64,000 nt of DNA from Gamarada debralockiae (lineage: Eukaryota > Ascomycota > Leotiomycetes > Helotiales > Hyphodiscaceae). The notes below the pieces were generated by a model. That model was not told the DNA's origin and searched no databases. It was given only the letters and a program-made list of their open reading frames with translations. A program made the position numbers and the translations under genes. Shown here one piece after another: positions 32,913 to 45,590 of the stretch. Every line of letters begins with the position of its first letter. Position 1 is the first letter of the stretch. The stretch covers positions 17,626-81,625 of the forward strand of contig NXFV01001148.1 in NCBI GenBank assembly GCA_002803225.1, read 5' to 3'.

Positions 32913-35900
32913 ATGGCAACGATATCAGCAAATGTCGGAGCTGTGAATGCATCAATTTGGCCCCATTTGTTGAAAATCCAGGCCGCCAACTTGCCCCATT
33001 TGCACCAGCATTGGTGGCAGTGGGTAAGAGCATCAAGTCCCACGATTTTGGCAAGTCTAACGCAAAAGCAGATTCTCATCAGCATTATTGTTGCGTCGGT
33101 TGTAGCTGGTTCTCTGTCGTTTCTGTTTACATTGTGCAAGAACCTTCTGTCTTTTTTCAGAAGGAAGGTATGTGGCGAAATTCGGCTTCCTTGCCAACTT
33201 GAATTACGCTGACAGCTCTAACTAAAAAAGGCCGAACCTTCTGCTCATCTAACAACGACCATTGCATCCCATCTCCAGAAATACGCAGGATCGCGCTCCC
33301 AATTGAGCCTAGAAAAATGTGATAGAACGAAAGCCGGCTCCCTTGGAGTATATTTGGGTCCCTTCAAGTCACCAGCCACAAGAATCGAGACCAAGTCATG
33401 GGCCAAGCGTGATGTGATCATCCTAGATCCGTTCCAAGAAAACGCAGTTCCTACCGTGACAAGCCTGCCGGACAGTTTTCTCACACCCCGCCAAATCATT
33501 GGTAGAATTGACCTAGCGGTGCTGCTCAATCCTCCTCCCGCCACTCGCCATCTGGAATCGTATTACATATCCTCCCTCGACCAAATACTGAGCGTTATCT
33601 TGACTCGATTCCAAAGCCTTAACGGGAGCAGCAATGGCTTCACGGGCATACTTCTCGCTGGATGGGATGTATTCCCTGTACCTGTCCTGCTTGAGCTGAG
33701 TTATGTCATTACAACTCTCAATCTCAACGTCTACCTTGAGACATCCGCACCTGAATTCCTACAAGATTCAAAAGTCTTGGCTTCCGAAGCCATAACTGGG
33801 CTGGTGATACGAAATGGCCTCTTGCTACCAAATGGCGAGAGACGGGACTGCTTTGATATGGAGAAGTTTCGTCCAACGGTGAAAGCCTTTGTCTCGCAGG
33901 CCTGCCTTAGAGACTTCATAGTCTTAATGTGGGAAACCTTGGATGACGATGCTTTGCCATCCAATGCAGTTTTGAAGAGAACATACAAGTGGTGTAGTTT
34001 CTACAGCGCCCTGCCATGGGTGGGGTCAAATAATGCACTCTATGACGATTCGGTGGATGTGGTGGAGTTTGAGCCGCTTTCGGCCTTTGATTGGCTGAAA
34101 GAATCAAGAGTGGTGGAAGTTCACGAAGTGTGGAGAAATAAACGCACAGTGAGTCTCGAAATTCTTGAAGCGACATTTTGATAATGAAAGCAACTTGCTA
34201 ACAGCATGGGCAGATGCAACTTCCAAATAGAAGACATTCTTCAAATAATCAGTTGAATTTACTTCTTCCAAGCTTGGAAGCTGCTCAGGTCCACGATTGC
34301 TGCGATCACAGCACACAAACCAGTTCTTCGGCCGATGTTTCTCCATCACATCTGCCCGAGTGGTTCATCTTGAAGCAAGAGGCTCTTGGAGACCCTCTGT
34401 GTCTGTCACCAAGCGGGAACAGTTATGATGGCACCGGATGTTTCCCTCTTGGGGTAGATGTCACTCTGGACGACTTTCACGAGGTTGTTTGGTCTCAGCG
34501 AAATTTGAAAAAACTCGAACTCCTGGAATCAATCCAACCAGCTACTCTGCGGGAGTACGGCTCAATGTTTCATCGGTTCATCTCTGAAACCCCTGGAGCA
34601 GATCTTCCATTCAGAGAAGAGATTCTGGAATTGGCCAATACCTTCGTGGAATCTGCCGATGATGGCTCGGAAAGCATTCGCGTATTCTTGAGCCTGCATT
34701 CCGGCTTCCAGCGCACCTCGGACAGGCAATTCTGGGCGGTCTATCATGTTCATGCCTCTAGCGTCATGGATATCTACATTTCAAAGAATGTACGCGATGT
34801 TATCGGTACCCTCCTTCACACATATCTGTCGTCTCAAGGCTTCACAAGGCGTCAGTGTTTCGTCGCCGAATTCGAGTTTGCTCGTTGGCAAAATGCCCTC
34901 GTCGTTCCCCATAATATCAGCCAGCGTGCGACGCATGATCTTTCGCTACTCTCACCAGAAGAATGCATTTCTCTGGTCCAAAGAATGTCACTCGCTCCGG
35001 AAGCTGGCAGTGATGAGCTCACCCGCAGAATAAAGTCCGCTGTGATGGAACGACTGATTGACCTTCCGTCACTAAGTCAGCTCAAGACGCTCAATACTGC
35101 TAGCTACCTTGAGGGCAGCATTAGCGTTGAAGATCTTCTTGCTAGCCAACTGCGATGGCATTGCCACTCCAAACATCCCCATCCAGATCTGTCAAGCGCC
35201 GTGGCTCTGTTTAGAGAGGTCGAAACAAATATCGTACTCACTCTCAAAACGCGCAACCGTCGCAATCTCGACATGATCACAAACGCTCTGGACAACCTTC
35301 TACGTGGCTCGATCTTCAGTGCAACTGACGATATTATCGCCCTATCAATCTTCTGCACAATGCGAAAATTAGCCTTCGAAGAAGTTTATATCGAAGTCAC
35401 TGACAGAAATCCGCTTTTCAATGACCAGTCTGACCAGGCCGCTGGATTTGCAGAGCTCTTCGCCCTAGGCTCCCGTTGTGAATCCTATTTTGACATTTCA
35501 CCCTGTCGTTTCGGTGAACTCTTGTCGAAAAAGTTCCGTGATCACTACGGACAATCTATCCACCAGCCACCGACGAAGGAAGATAATTCACTGACGCTCA
35601 GCTCTGCGTATGCCGAGGCCCAAATCGACGTCGACCCTGACCACAAGGAATCCGAAATGCCAGCATATCAGCGCTTCACTTTCTTGAGCGTCTTTGCGAT
35701 CCCAGCTTTGATCGATATATTAATGCTGACGACTACTGGACACGGCCTATACTTGAGTAGCAGCCCTGATTTCATGACGCAAAAGGAAGTGCACAGTGCG
35801 ACAGTTGCCTTGATGTTATCGTTACTACTCTCAGGAGCAATTGGGACCTGGATTAGTTGCGGGGGTACCTATTACCTGGCGTCGATGGCATTTTCAGCAA

Positions 35901-38900
35901 TGAATTACTTCGTCATCACTCGTCTTTTGGGCGGATTTGCACTCACCCTCATCGTCGGGCTGGTGGGTTTCATAGCCTTTACCTGCACTTCTGGATTTCA
36001 TGCCGGCATCGTTTTCTTCCTCTACTTAATTGCGCTCACTACTTACTTGTGCCTTCTCGCTGCTCTGGCAAATTATCAATTCCCTGGAACTGCATTTCAA
36101 TCTGTAAGCATCGCCACTGCTTTGCTCCTTTCAGGAAATGACAACTTGTACTTATACAAACATGTAGGGACGCCTAATAATAATTCTCTGTGTACCGGTG
36201 CTTTTCATCTCGCCATTCATGACCATGTTCGCAACGACCCGGGACGTAATCATTTACATCACCGTTCTCTATGTGTTTGTTACTCTGATGCTCATTGGGG
36301 TCCGGTATACAAGCTCTCGCTGGGCAACATGGCATCAGAAGCTCACTCTCGTTGAAGATTCGGAACTCAGGGAGTGGTATTTGGAACGTGTGGCACCCGA
36401 ATGTCGCGATGAGTTGCAAGCGAAGACGGACCCAGCATTGCTCAAATTGGCAAGGCAGTGCTTACTGCGTGATGTCATTCAGGAGACCAGGAAATCATTC
36501 TTTGTTCAACCTACTGAGGATGCTTTGGTGTTGAGGATGGCCAAATCTTTTGACGCTACTGGCTTCTTAATGGTAATCTGGTCTTCCGTCGAATGAATCA
36601 ATCAAACTAATCTATGTACTATAGGACTGGCATTGCCGTTACTCTGGTGTTCCTAAGCCAATAGTATTCAGCTCAGCTTGGAATGTGCAGACCAAAGTGG
36701 CATTAGAATCATTACGAAGATCCCAACTTGGCATCAGATTCCACAATGGGTTCATACATTGGCGGCAAGCTGGTGACGAGGTTAGTCGAAGACGTTTTGT
36801 TCAGAGTGGCTCTAACATTTTATCAGATTGGTTGCACGATGTTGTATTTCATCATTGCACTATTGGACAAGTGGATTTCGCTCCTAGATGGTGGCTCACT
36901 CACTGGCCTAACGTCTTCCGATAAAAACCTGAGAATGCCTGTTGGATTTGGCCTCGCTTACTATCTAGTTGGCGCAGTTTTACTCGACTTCAACGGTCAC
37001 AGATTATACGAGCTTTCTAGCAAAAGCAAAGAGGTTGTAGTTCCCGCAGACAGCGACATTCACAGCGCGGTACTTGCCAAATCACACAACAGAAAGAAGG
37101 TGTATTGGATAACTTTGGGAAAATATCTGCTGTGGCACGTCTGGGGCCTGGCCGGCACTACTACTCTCGTGTGGGTGTTCGCAAGCAAAGACTCCGTCAA
37201 GCCTACCATCATATATCTGTCATATGTGATGTCATATACGGGTCTCCTATGGTACCAGGTACGTATCGCTCCCATCCAATGCTTTCTGCCATCTTACATT
37301 CGTACAGTACACCAAAGTTTTCTCCGGGCCCCACGCTCTGAAGCCCATGTTAATTGGAGTATCTGTCGGTCTACCCCTAGGCTTCATTCTCCACCACGAG
37401 TTTCCTCACTTTGTTTATACCGATATCATCGCCTTAGGCACCGCAACTTGGACAGTTGCAATCCTTTCTCTGTGGGCTGGAAAGATAGTGGGGAAACCGG
37501 ATGACAAGCCCCTGTCAGCCATGGAAGGATCATTTCATGCCTACAATGGCTCCGGTCCAGACCAAAAATGGTCCCAGCCAGAGCTTCAAGCACTTCAAGA
37601 AAAGCTTTCCAACTTGCCGCATGGAGAGCGTCTGGTGGTCGATCCAAAATCGGACTTTGGGACACAGGTCAAACTCATTCTGGAGAAATGCAGATATGCC
37701 GAGCTTCCTGATATTGCATCTCGAGCGTTTCCTGAGGCCCAAAAGCTCCTAGAACTTGCCAGTAAAGTGTTTGAGGACCGCACTATCACAGTGAAGCTTG
37801 TCTCTGTTGATCACTTCACAAAGTACGACCGAGCCATGAGAGCAGTGAGTCGTACCGTCAACAACAACGTCGAACTTTTCGTAGGATGCGAGACTAAGTA
37901 CATTTCACGGAATTATGACCCATTACCTGGGTTCTACCAAGAGTACGTTTTCCAGCAAGCATGCATAATATGCGAGGCTAATGCCACTATCTTAGTGTTG
38001 GCGAATTGCTCATCCAAGCCACTGCGGAAATATTTGTTGGGTTTACCAGCCGTGATGCTGTGCTCGCTCAACATCTATGGACAATGGATGGCGTGTGGAG
38101 TGAGAACTCCTCAACCCCAAGCTTTCTAGAGCGTCAGCTTCGACTTGCTTCAAAGTCTGGGAATACCTCAAACATCACGAGCGCCCTTAAAAAGCAACTA
38201 ATGAGCGATCTTTGCCTTGGCTTCGACTGCGATCTCGACTGGGAGGATCTCCCGGAAGATATCAGAGAGTATCTTGTCAACCGATGTGTGGGGCTCCCAT
38301 ATACAGTGACTGACGAGCAGAAGGCGTTTCTGAAGGACAAGCTCCACCTCTCCAAAGGACTCAACTTCGAGACCTACCTAGCGAGATGTGACTATGCGGC
38401 TTTCAACAGCGCTCTGTCGTTGAGTCGTGTGAACGCATGGATCAATGGAGATCAATCGTACAAGTTTCATCAAGTTGATACCAAGTTCGCCATTTCCGTT
38501 GTGGACTTACTCGGATCAATTGCCCTGCCGGTGAAGCCCTCCTTCTATGACAAGGTCTTGAAATGGTGTGGTTTCTTTTACCACCGCGCTGGGACTTTTT
38601 CTAAGTTTTTCTCGATCGCGTTTGCAGCAGACCCTGAGTATCAGCGGGAAGTCAACTGGACGTTCTCCGATGAATCAAAATATGTTCAAGGTCTCTCCAC
38701 GGCGATCTTCATTGGAATCTGGATGTGGGCGAAAACTATCCAAAGACTGTTTCTGCCCATTTTCTTGGTAGGTCTACCAACCTCCAACGGTTTCATACTA
38801 TCCTCGGCCTTGCTAATGCACTTCTAGTTCCATCACCGTGACAATGTCGTCACACTTTGGAAGAATATCCAGGGTATGGAGGTCTCCATCCAACGAAAAC

Positions 38901-41900
38901 GAATCACTGTTCGGAATTTGGATGGCGTCTATACTGGATTTATCCACCGTGTGGATGAAGAAACATTCAAGCTTCTGCAATACTGGGGCGACCACCAAAC
39001 GGAGCCACCAAATGGCAACGGTCTTTGTTCCACCAACATGTATTCGAACAACATGGCACTTCTTCGCCGAGTTGAATTGAGTGGTGACGGCTCAACAATC
39101 AACGACTACGTCTATGAGTATCGATGTACCGACCCCAGTCAGTCAAAGAGACTCTCTAAGAGCGATCTTCTCACGTTACCTATCATGAGAAAGGGTATCG
39201 CTGGGAGAGATGCACTTCAAGACGTCAATTACAACTCAAAAGGTCAGATTGACTCCGGTTCCTACCTGAAAGACGGCAACTTGGTCCGCTTCCAATACCA
39301 TTATCAGAAGACGTCGAAGGTGGAAGGTGTACTCTTGCGAGCGGAGTTTGTTCTCCCCCATATGAGTTGTACAGTCTCATGGTGTGCTCCGCCGCGTCGT
39401 CGGCCGGAGAAACTCGACAGCTGGGTAAGTCTTTATTGCTTCAAAGGAAGACTCTCTTGCTAACTCGGGTAGATACCACATTCACAAGTCACTGAAGCGA
39501 CCTTCGTTATTGGCCCGGACGTGTGGGAGAGCAAGTACTTCTACGACCACAAATTTCACCCAACGATTTTGACGACACTGAACGGAGAGAGAGTTGAAAC
39601 ACCCCCCTTGATCCTCTACGACCACCTTGACGTGCTCAAGAAGCCGAAGTACGTATCTTTTCTGCATGACAACCCTCTCTACTCGTTCACGTCAACGAGG
39701 TCCTATCCGATCACACGCTGGTTGGGTATCCACACTCGGCGATACCCAGTCTCGACTTCTCAGGCACGCTCCTGGTTGTGGAAGGCCTGGAAGGAGGATC
39801 CTGGATTCGACGGTGTCATAGTCCGATGGCTAGACGAACGCTTGCTCAGACGAGACCCAATGCTTCGTCCGTACTGGCGAAAGCGTGACTTGGGCAAATT
39901 AGATGCAGCGGAAGAATATCTCGATGAGAATCGGGATGCAGTAATGGCGAGCGTTGATCTGGACAGTACCATCTCCAGTTGGACGCCCCTTGCTATGAAG
40001 ATCAATGATCTTTACAGCTTTGGTCAGGGTGGAGATGCTTGCAGCAGGACTAGATCGAATATTACAACCCAAGAAGAAGATGAAGAGACTGCGCTGCATG
40101 TCATCGCCGTCGATACCGGCACGTGGCCAAATGAGGTAAGAGAACTAATCCTGATGACGTTGAACCTGTCCTGATGAATACAGGGTGGCGGCGTCTCAGC
40201 ATGCCGAAGCGATGTCATCAACAACCTTCGAACCATCAAATGGCACATGGTCGCAGAGTCTGCTAATGATTTCGGGATCCCAAAGCGACAAATCGAGCGC
40301 AACGTCCACTCACTGAAGGTCATCCCACTTTGGGGCCTCGATTTGATGACACCTACACATGGGTTATTTGCGAACCGTTTGGACTCCCAAGTGGAGCACA
40401 TAAACACCCATGCGACGTTGCAAGATATTGAACAAAGCTTCGTTCCGATACTCGCAGCTTTGATCTCTGGCGCAAGATCTCTTGACTTTTCAGTCAGTGA
40501 CGTGAAGCAAGTTACCAGAGCACTCATCAACTTGAATGGCTACTTCAAAAATGTTCGACATTGGGGTGCCGTTTGGAAAAGTGATGTAGTAAAGAATGCC
40601 TGGAGACGACTATGGCTTTCGCAGATTGCCGCCAATTCTCGACCATCATCTGAGTGGTTTAAAGCAGAATTGCCTACTCTCGGTCAACTCGATCAAGGTC
40701 TAGAGTTGTGGTCCAGATATCTCTTCATCTTCTCCATACCGATTCCAGAGAAGATGCCTGCTGTGTTCCAAGCATCTCATCACAGCGTGAGTGCTTCTTA
40801 CGGAATTGTGTGTAAGATTAAGCGCGGATGTACGTTGCAGATCTGGGATCACGCAATCAGCTGGAGGGAGACCAATCTGTACCTTTCATCCGTGTTGTGT
40901 GCTCTGTCACCATTCACCAGAAATTCCCTCCTGGGTTTGATGCGGATGACATCTGTCCTCACACTCCACCATGCAGATACTATACTGCCGTGCGCAGACT
41001 TCTTCAATCCCAACTGGGAAGTCGAGATTGGAACAAATCAAGGCAAGATCCAACATCGAGCGGTGTTCAAGCGCAAGATTGACCCCGTTGTGAATGGCAT
41101 TACGGAAATGGGGGTAAGCTTTTTAGTACTCACATTTGATCCTTATGAATACTCATAAACTATCAGCGATTCGTCCCTATCAAAGAAATCAAGACGAACA
41201 CTCCGACTGTTACTATGCTTTCTCACGTCTGGTACGTACATCGCCACTCTTCTCCCGCTTCCATTGCACAGGTTTACGCTGACTTTGTTCACGTGCAGGT
41301 ACGCAAAAGACATCAAGACAGCTCTCCTCGCAGCAGACATCATCGTAAATGAGTGGGGCTTCAAGGACTATCAACTTGACATCTATGGTGCTCTCGATAA
41401 ATCCCCAGTATACACAACAAATTGCCAGGAGATCATTGCCACGAAGTCGTTGCGTAGTCAGGTGACTCTACAAGGAGAGGCAGACCCAATTTATGTTCTG
41501 GAAAGAACAGTAAGACCCATCCCCAACTCAACTGAATCATATCTGACATTTATACAGTGGGTATTTCTCAATTCTTCAATCTCGGAGGGTCTTCCACTCG
41601 CACTAGGCGAAGCTGCCTTGACAGGCGCCCCGATCGTCTGTACCGACGTCGGTGCTTCACTCAGGGTGTTGACAGACCCTGACGACGGAGCGTGCTACAG
41701 TGCTGTAGTAGCACCCAACGATGCTCGATCAATGGCACGCGCACAAATCAAGCTGCTCGCGCTCCTCGAGGAATGGGCACCATACGCAGACGAAGGCCTC
41801 AGCAGTGACGACTCGAGCTTCCCCGAAGAACCCACCCCAGAAGACGTAGCACGCATCACACAACGAATGTATGACCAAAGCGATGCTCGCCGTCGTTTAG

Positions 41901-42346
41901 GCATGAAGGCTCGAGAAATCGTGCAGAAGTCCTTCAGCGGCGACCGCTATCTTCGCGAACACGAACAAATGCTGTGGGTAGGGAAAGCGCGAAAGGACAT
42001 GTCGCGCCACAGCGGCTCGCGTCCAACAACTATCATTCCTATTCCACGACCAGTTCACCTGACAGAGGTGACCGCCGCTCCAATTGAAACTTCCACGATG
42101 CCTGGAGAGACCTTGGCTGGAGAAGATTCGATGCCGTCGTTGGCATTTGGAAATTCGAGCAGGATTCCAAGTAGTATAAGGACCTCACTCATTGCGTCTA
42201 CTGTTGGTAGAGTGACGATGGCTGAGCAAGAGTGGGTTAAGAGACCGCAACCTGTGATGGTCAAGGTTGTTAATATGGGGTTGAGGAGAGAGTCAAGGAC
42301 AGTGAGTGGGCTTAGTGGGATGAGTGCTGATGCGATTATGGTATGA
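32913..42346 (+). CDS. gt4c: Gt4c: giant membrane glycosyltransferase (GT4) of the GAG cluster
   Basis: Fourteen exons join with no frame break: 32913-33167, 33231-34148, 34214-36103, 36168-36572, 36625-36780, 36827-37258, 37308-37942, 37996-38767, 38828-39424, 39473-40135, 40184-41113, 41167-41231, 41299-41509, 41558-42346. The product is 2905 aa. One TM helix lies near 54-76. A cytosolic region of about 800 residues precedes a dense block of roughly a dozen TM segments (about 875-1430). The C-terminal third is a retaining GT4 domain: GGGVSACRSDVINNLR (from about 2242), SASYGIVCKIKRG, QIWDHAISWRET, and the nucleotide-sugar E-x7-E motif in SEGLPLALGE (about 2653-2661). It resembles PelF of the bacterial Pel system. 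It is expected to polymerise Gal/GalNAc and perhaps export the chain. The last about 120 residues are Ser/Thr/Pro-rich. Confidence 0.93.
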
Positions 42347-42947
42347 ATTAATACGGGCATGATGCACAAAATTTCTTTTGTTTAATGATGTTATGAGATA
42401 ATTGTTAATGAATCCTAATTTCTATTGATTTAATATCTAAAAGGTCGACCAAGAAACGATCACTTTCCGATAATTTCCCGCTCTTCGCCTCGCAAAACGC
42501 TTAGTCATCAAGCTTTGGGGCTGATTGATTCTATCAGTTGGGCCCCTTCTCCTTCCCCCTTCGGCCTGTATCGCAACTTTATCATCATGGGCGTTGTCCA
42601 AAGATACCTAGCCCCAATTCCTAGTCCAAGCAACATGTATGAACGCCTACGTTGGAACTTGTCTTAAGTCAGCTTGACTCTAGTCTTTAGTCAAGTCTGT
42701 CTCAATCTTTAGCGTTGCCAAAACTTCTCGTGCGCGAGATTCTGGAAATGGACAAAGGGGTACAGGCAGAACTTGACAGAGCTTGTCAGTATTTCACACG
42801 GCTCAAGGATCCTCAAAATGGTATTAAAGAAGGCATTCCACTATTCGAAGTTCGGATACCAAATCCCTCATCCATCAAACTCCTAGCGTAAACTTCGTCA
42901 AATCACGTACATTATCCCCTTTACCTCTGTTCAAAGGACAGAACGCC
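42347..42947. other. Intergenic between gt4c and the monooxygenase relic
   Basis: AT-rich just after gt4c (42360-42440), as expected for a 3' UTR. No further gene seen. Confidence 0.5.
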
Positions 42948-44143
42948 ATGACCCTCACGCCACCTATACTGATCTGCGAAGCTGGAATATCTGGCTTGGC
43001 TTTCGCCCAAGGTTTGCTCAAAGCTAGCATTCCCTTCCGAATCTTCGAGCGAGATCACGCACTCAATATCCCTTCGCAAGGCTACCGCGTGCGACTCAAC
43101 GGCATCAGAATCGCTGCTCTCAACCAAGTCCTCCCTCCGCATCCCTTCACCCGCCTCCAAGGAAGCTGTGCCATCGTCAACTCAAAAGGAGCTGCACCAC
43201 ATACACATCTCGATGCTTTGACCGGAAGGAATATTGATTGGAATAGTCCGATGGGAAAAGGCCCAAATATTCATGGCGGTGAGGAGCCTCTAAATGCTGA
43301 TAGAGCTATGTTGAGGAGTATTTTGATTCGAGGTTTGGAGAAGTACGTTGAGTTTGGGAAAGAATTTGAGAGATTTGAAACCACTCCAGAGGGAGTTATA
43401 GTGAGGTTCGGTGACGGGACGGAGGTAAAAGGGCTCGATTCTTGTTGGTGCCGATGGCACGAACTCCAAGCTCAGGAAGCAACTTCTTCCGAACATAAGT
43501 TGATTGATACTGTGGGGAGATGGTTCTACGGAAAACGACTTTGTCTCCTGAGCTGGAGGGGACATTCAACGAGTTGGCCTTGAAAGGGTTGACGCTTGTG
43601 CAAGACAAGACGAAAGGAATTCCCCTGAGTCTTCTTCTCGAGCCGGTCAGGTTCAGAGACAACGAGTTCCGGCATGATCTCCCAGCAGATTACGTTTACT
43701 GGGTTCTTGGGGCTAGAAAAGTCATTTTTGACATTCAAGATTCAGAGCTGTTGCGACTCTCGCCTGAAGATGCGATAGCCACGACTCGAAAATTAACGTC
43801 GCATTGGGACGCTTCATTCCACCCTCTTTTCGACCTTCAGAACACATCGCAAATTTCAATTCTCAGGATCGATTCTTCCAGGCCGGATATTCTTGCATCA
43901 GATCCGAAAATTCCAGTAACGATGATCGGAGATGCGATTCATGCCATGTCCCCAACAGCCGGTGTTGGGGCTGTGACAGCTCTTCGTGAGGCAGCTACTT
44001 TGGCGAAGCTCTTGAATGAAGGAATCAATATACCGAGCTTGAGAAAGTATGAGGCTTTGATGCGGCAATATGCCGGGGAAGCTGTCAGAAATAGTGCACG
44101 GGGTGGGAAATTGTTGTTTGGGATGAGGCCATTTGAGGACTAG
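42948..44143 (+). pseudogene. FAD-dependent monooxygenase, three frameshifts
   Basis: Coding sequence of a PF01494-type flavin monooxygenase: ICEAGISGLAFAQGLLKA (FAD Rossmann, first Gly of GxGxxG replaced by Glu), YRVRLNGIRIAAL, NADRAMLRSILIRGLEK, then ILVGADGTNSKLRKQLLPN in the next frame, LIDTVGRWFYGK back in the first, and TTLSPELEGTFNE to VTMIGDAIHAMSPTAGVGAV (the GD motif) in a third. The indels lie near 43434, 43497 and 43533. No intron signals explain them. The whole length to the stop remains, so decay is recent, or these are assembly errors. It is adjacent to gt4c but has no known part in GAG synthesis. Confidence 0.8.
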
Positions 44144-44319
44144 TCACCTGCTGCAATGTAGGAACGAAGCTGAACAAGACCAGGAAACTTATAGAACATT
44201 TAAACTGTGTAAATATAAAAATGGTAATCCCAACTCCATCATTCTAGTCAAAGAGTAAAATAACAGCGGTGAACTAGAAAATCTCGACGTGACAAGGAAA
44301 TGTACAAATATATATTGAA

Positions 44320-44851
44320 TCAATTTGGTGGTAGTGCCCAGTCTGACGCCTCGCCAGGCTTGGATGGCGGATTTATTATCGGATTCGGCGGTGAGACGGG
44401 GCTGTTGACCGGTCTGAACAGGCGGGGTTCTTGGAGGCTGGTTACTCTGGCCGGCCTTTTCGCGGACTGGCAATGTTCCAGTGCTCCTTCTCCGAAACTT
44501 GCCTCCCTTTGGTCTTTGCGAAGAGGGCTGGAATCAGAACTTCCATCTATCCGCATGGGATTCGCAGGAGGATCTTGCCCATCGGGGTCTCTGTAACTAG
44601 GCCTTGCCCCTCCTTGCCGATCATCATCTAATTCATACACAGGGCTGCCTTGACGGAGGACTTTTGAACCTCTCGGGGGAATCTCAAGGAGTGGCTGGAT
44701 CGGAGCCGGCCTCACCACTCTCTGGAACTGCATCGAGTGAGGATTTTCGTTCCGAGAAAACATCTCGCTCCAGGTAGACTTGTGTGAGGTCACCAATCTT
44801 CATGAACTTACCGGCAGTGCCGTGCGGCCTACAAGACTTCCCGTGGGCCAT
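44320..44851 (-). CDS. Possible small Pro-rich hypothetical protein
   Basis: An ATG at 44851 starts MAHGKSCRPHGTAG with a gtaagt donor directly after; further down a long open frame reads RVVRPAPIQPLLEIPPRGSK, ELDDDRQGGARPSYRDPDG and PVNSPVSPPNPIINPPSKPG, ending at 44320. I could not find a splice that joins the two parts with a normal intron length. Composition (Pro/Asp/Ser-rich, disordered) is protein-like, but no family is recognised. Confidence 0.25.
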
Positions 44852-45590
44852 CTAGCGAACAAACAATCTCGACCTAGGCACTGGCCCATCATCCTCATTC
44901 TATGAAATGGAACTTGACAACAGAAATAGAGCGATGAGAATTATGACGATGACCAAAATTGACTCTTTCAAAGCTTGATATGCAAGGTATACCGAACATC
45001 TAGCTCTCCCAAATTCTGCGGAGGCCGTCAATATAGTTAACCGACAATTGGATTGGTCTCCGCATGGAACGGATCCAACGCGTATTCAGTGTTTGTGTGT
45101 TTGAAGAATACTAAATTACAACTTCCCTTTGACTGGAAGTATTTAGCCATTATGGGAAGGACTTGGGCCATAAAACACATCTCAAGTTCGACATCAACAA
45201 GCTTCGTTTCAGAGGAAATGCATGTCACTGGACGTGCCTGAATCCTTCTGTCAATTTCCGAAATATGTGTTAGAGATGATTTCTTCGCTTGGAACAAAGA
45301 TTGCCATGCTGCTCGCGTCTTTGAGCTGTATCATCCCTTGCGAGACAAGCATTGTATGCCTTCCAACACTCGACTAGACCTTAAAAGTGACAATAATGTC
45401 GCTAAAGTCGGGCACCCTCCATCTGCCGCACACACCAACCGGAAAGGATGACATTCAATCACACAACCACTGGTTATCAACCCCATCACACAACACTAAC
45501 TCAAGGTCTCGAGATAATAGCCTGGATTGCTAGTCGCTCATTGTCTAAGATACATACAGTCTAAGTATAATGAGACAAGCAACAAGCACT
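44852..45590. other. Intergenic, no gene seen
   Basis: Lies downstream of the auxilin gene. Contains only short open frames with no recognisable motif. Confidence 0.45.

Noticed and set aside
44320..44620. Plus-strand frame overlapping the possible Pro-rich gene
   Set aside because: Composition and lack of motifs indicate a shadow of the minus-strand frame.
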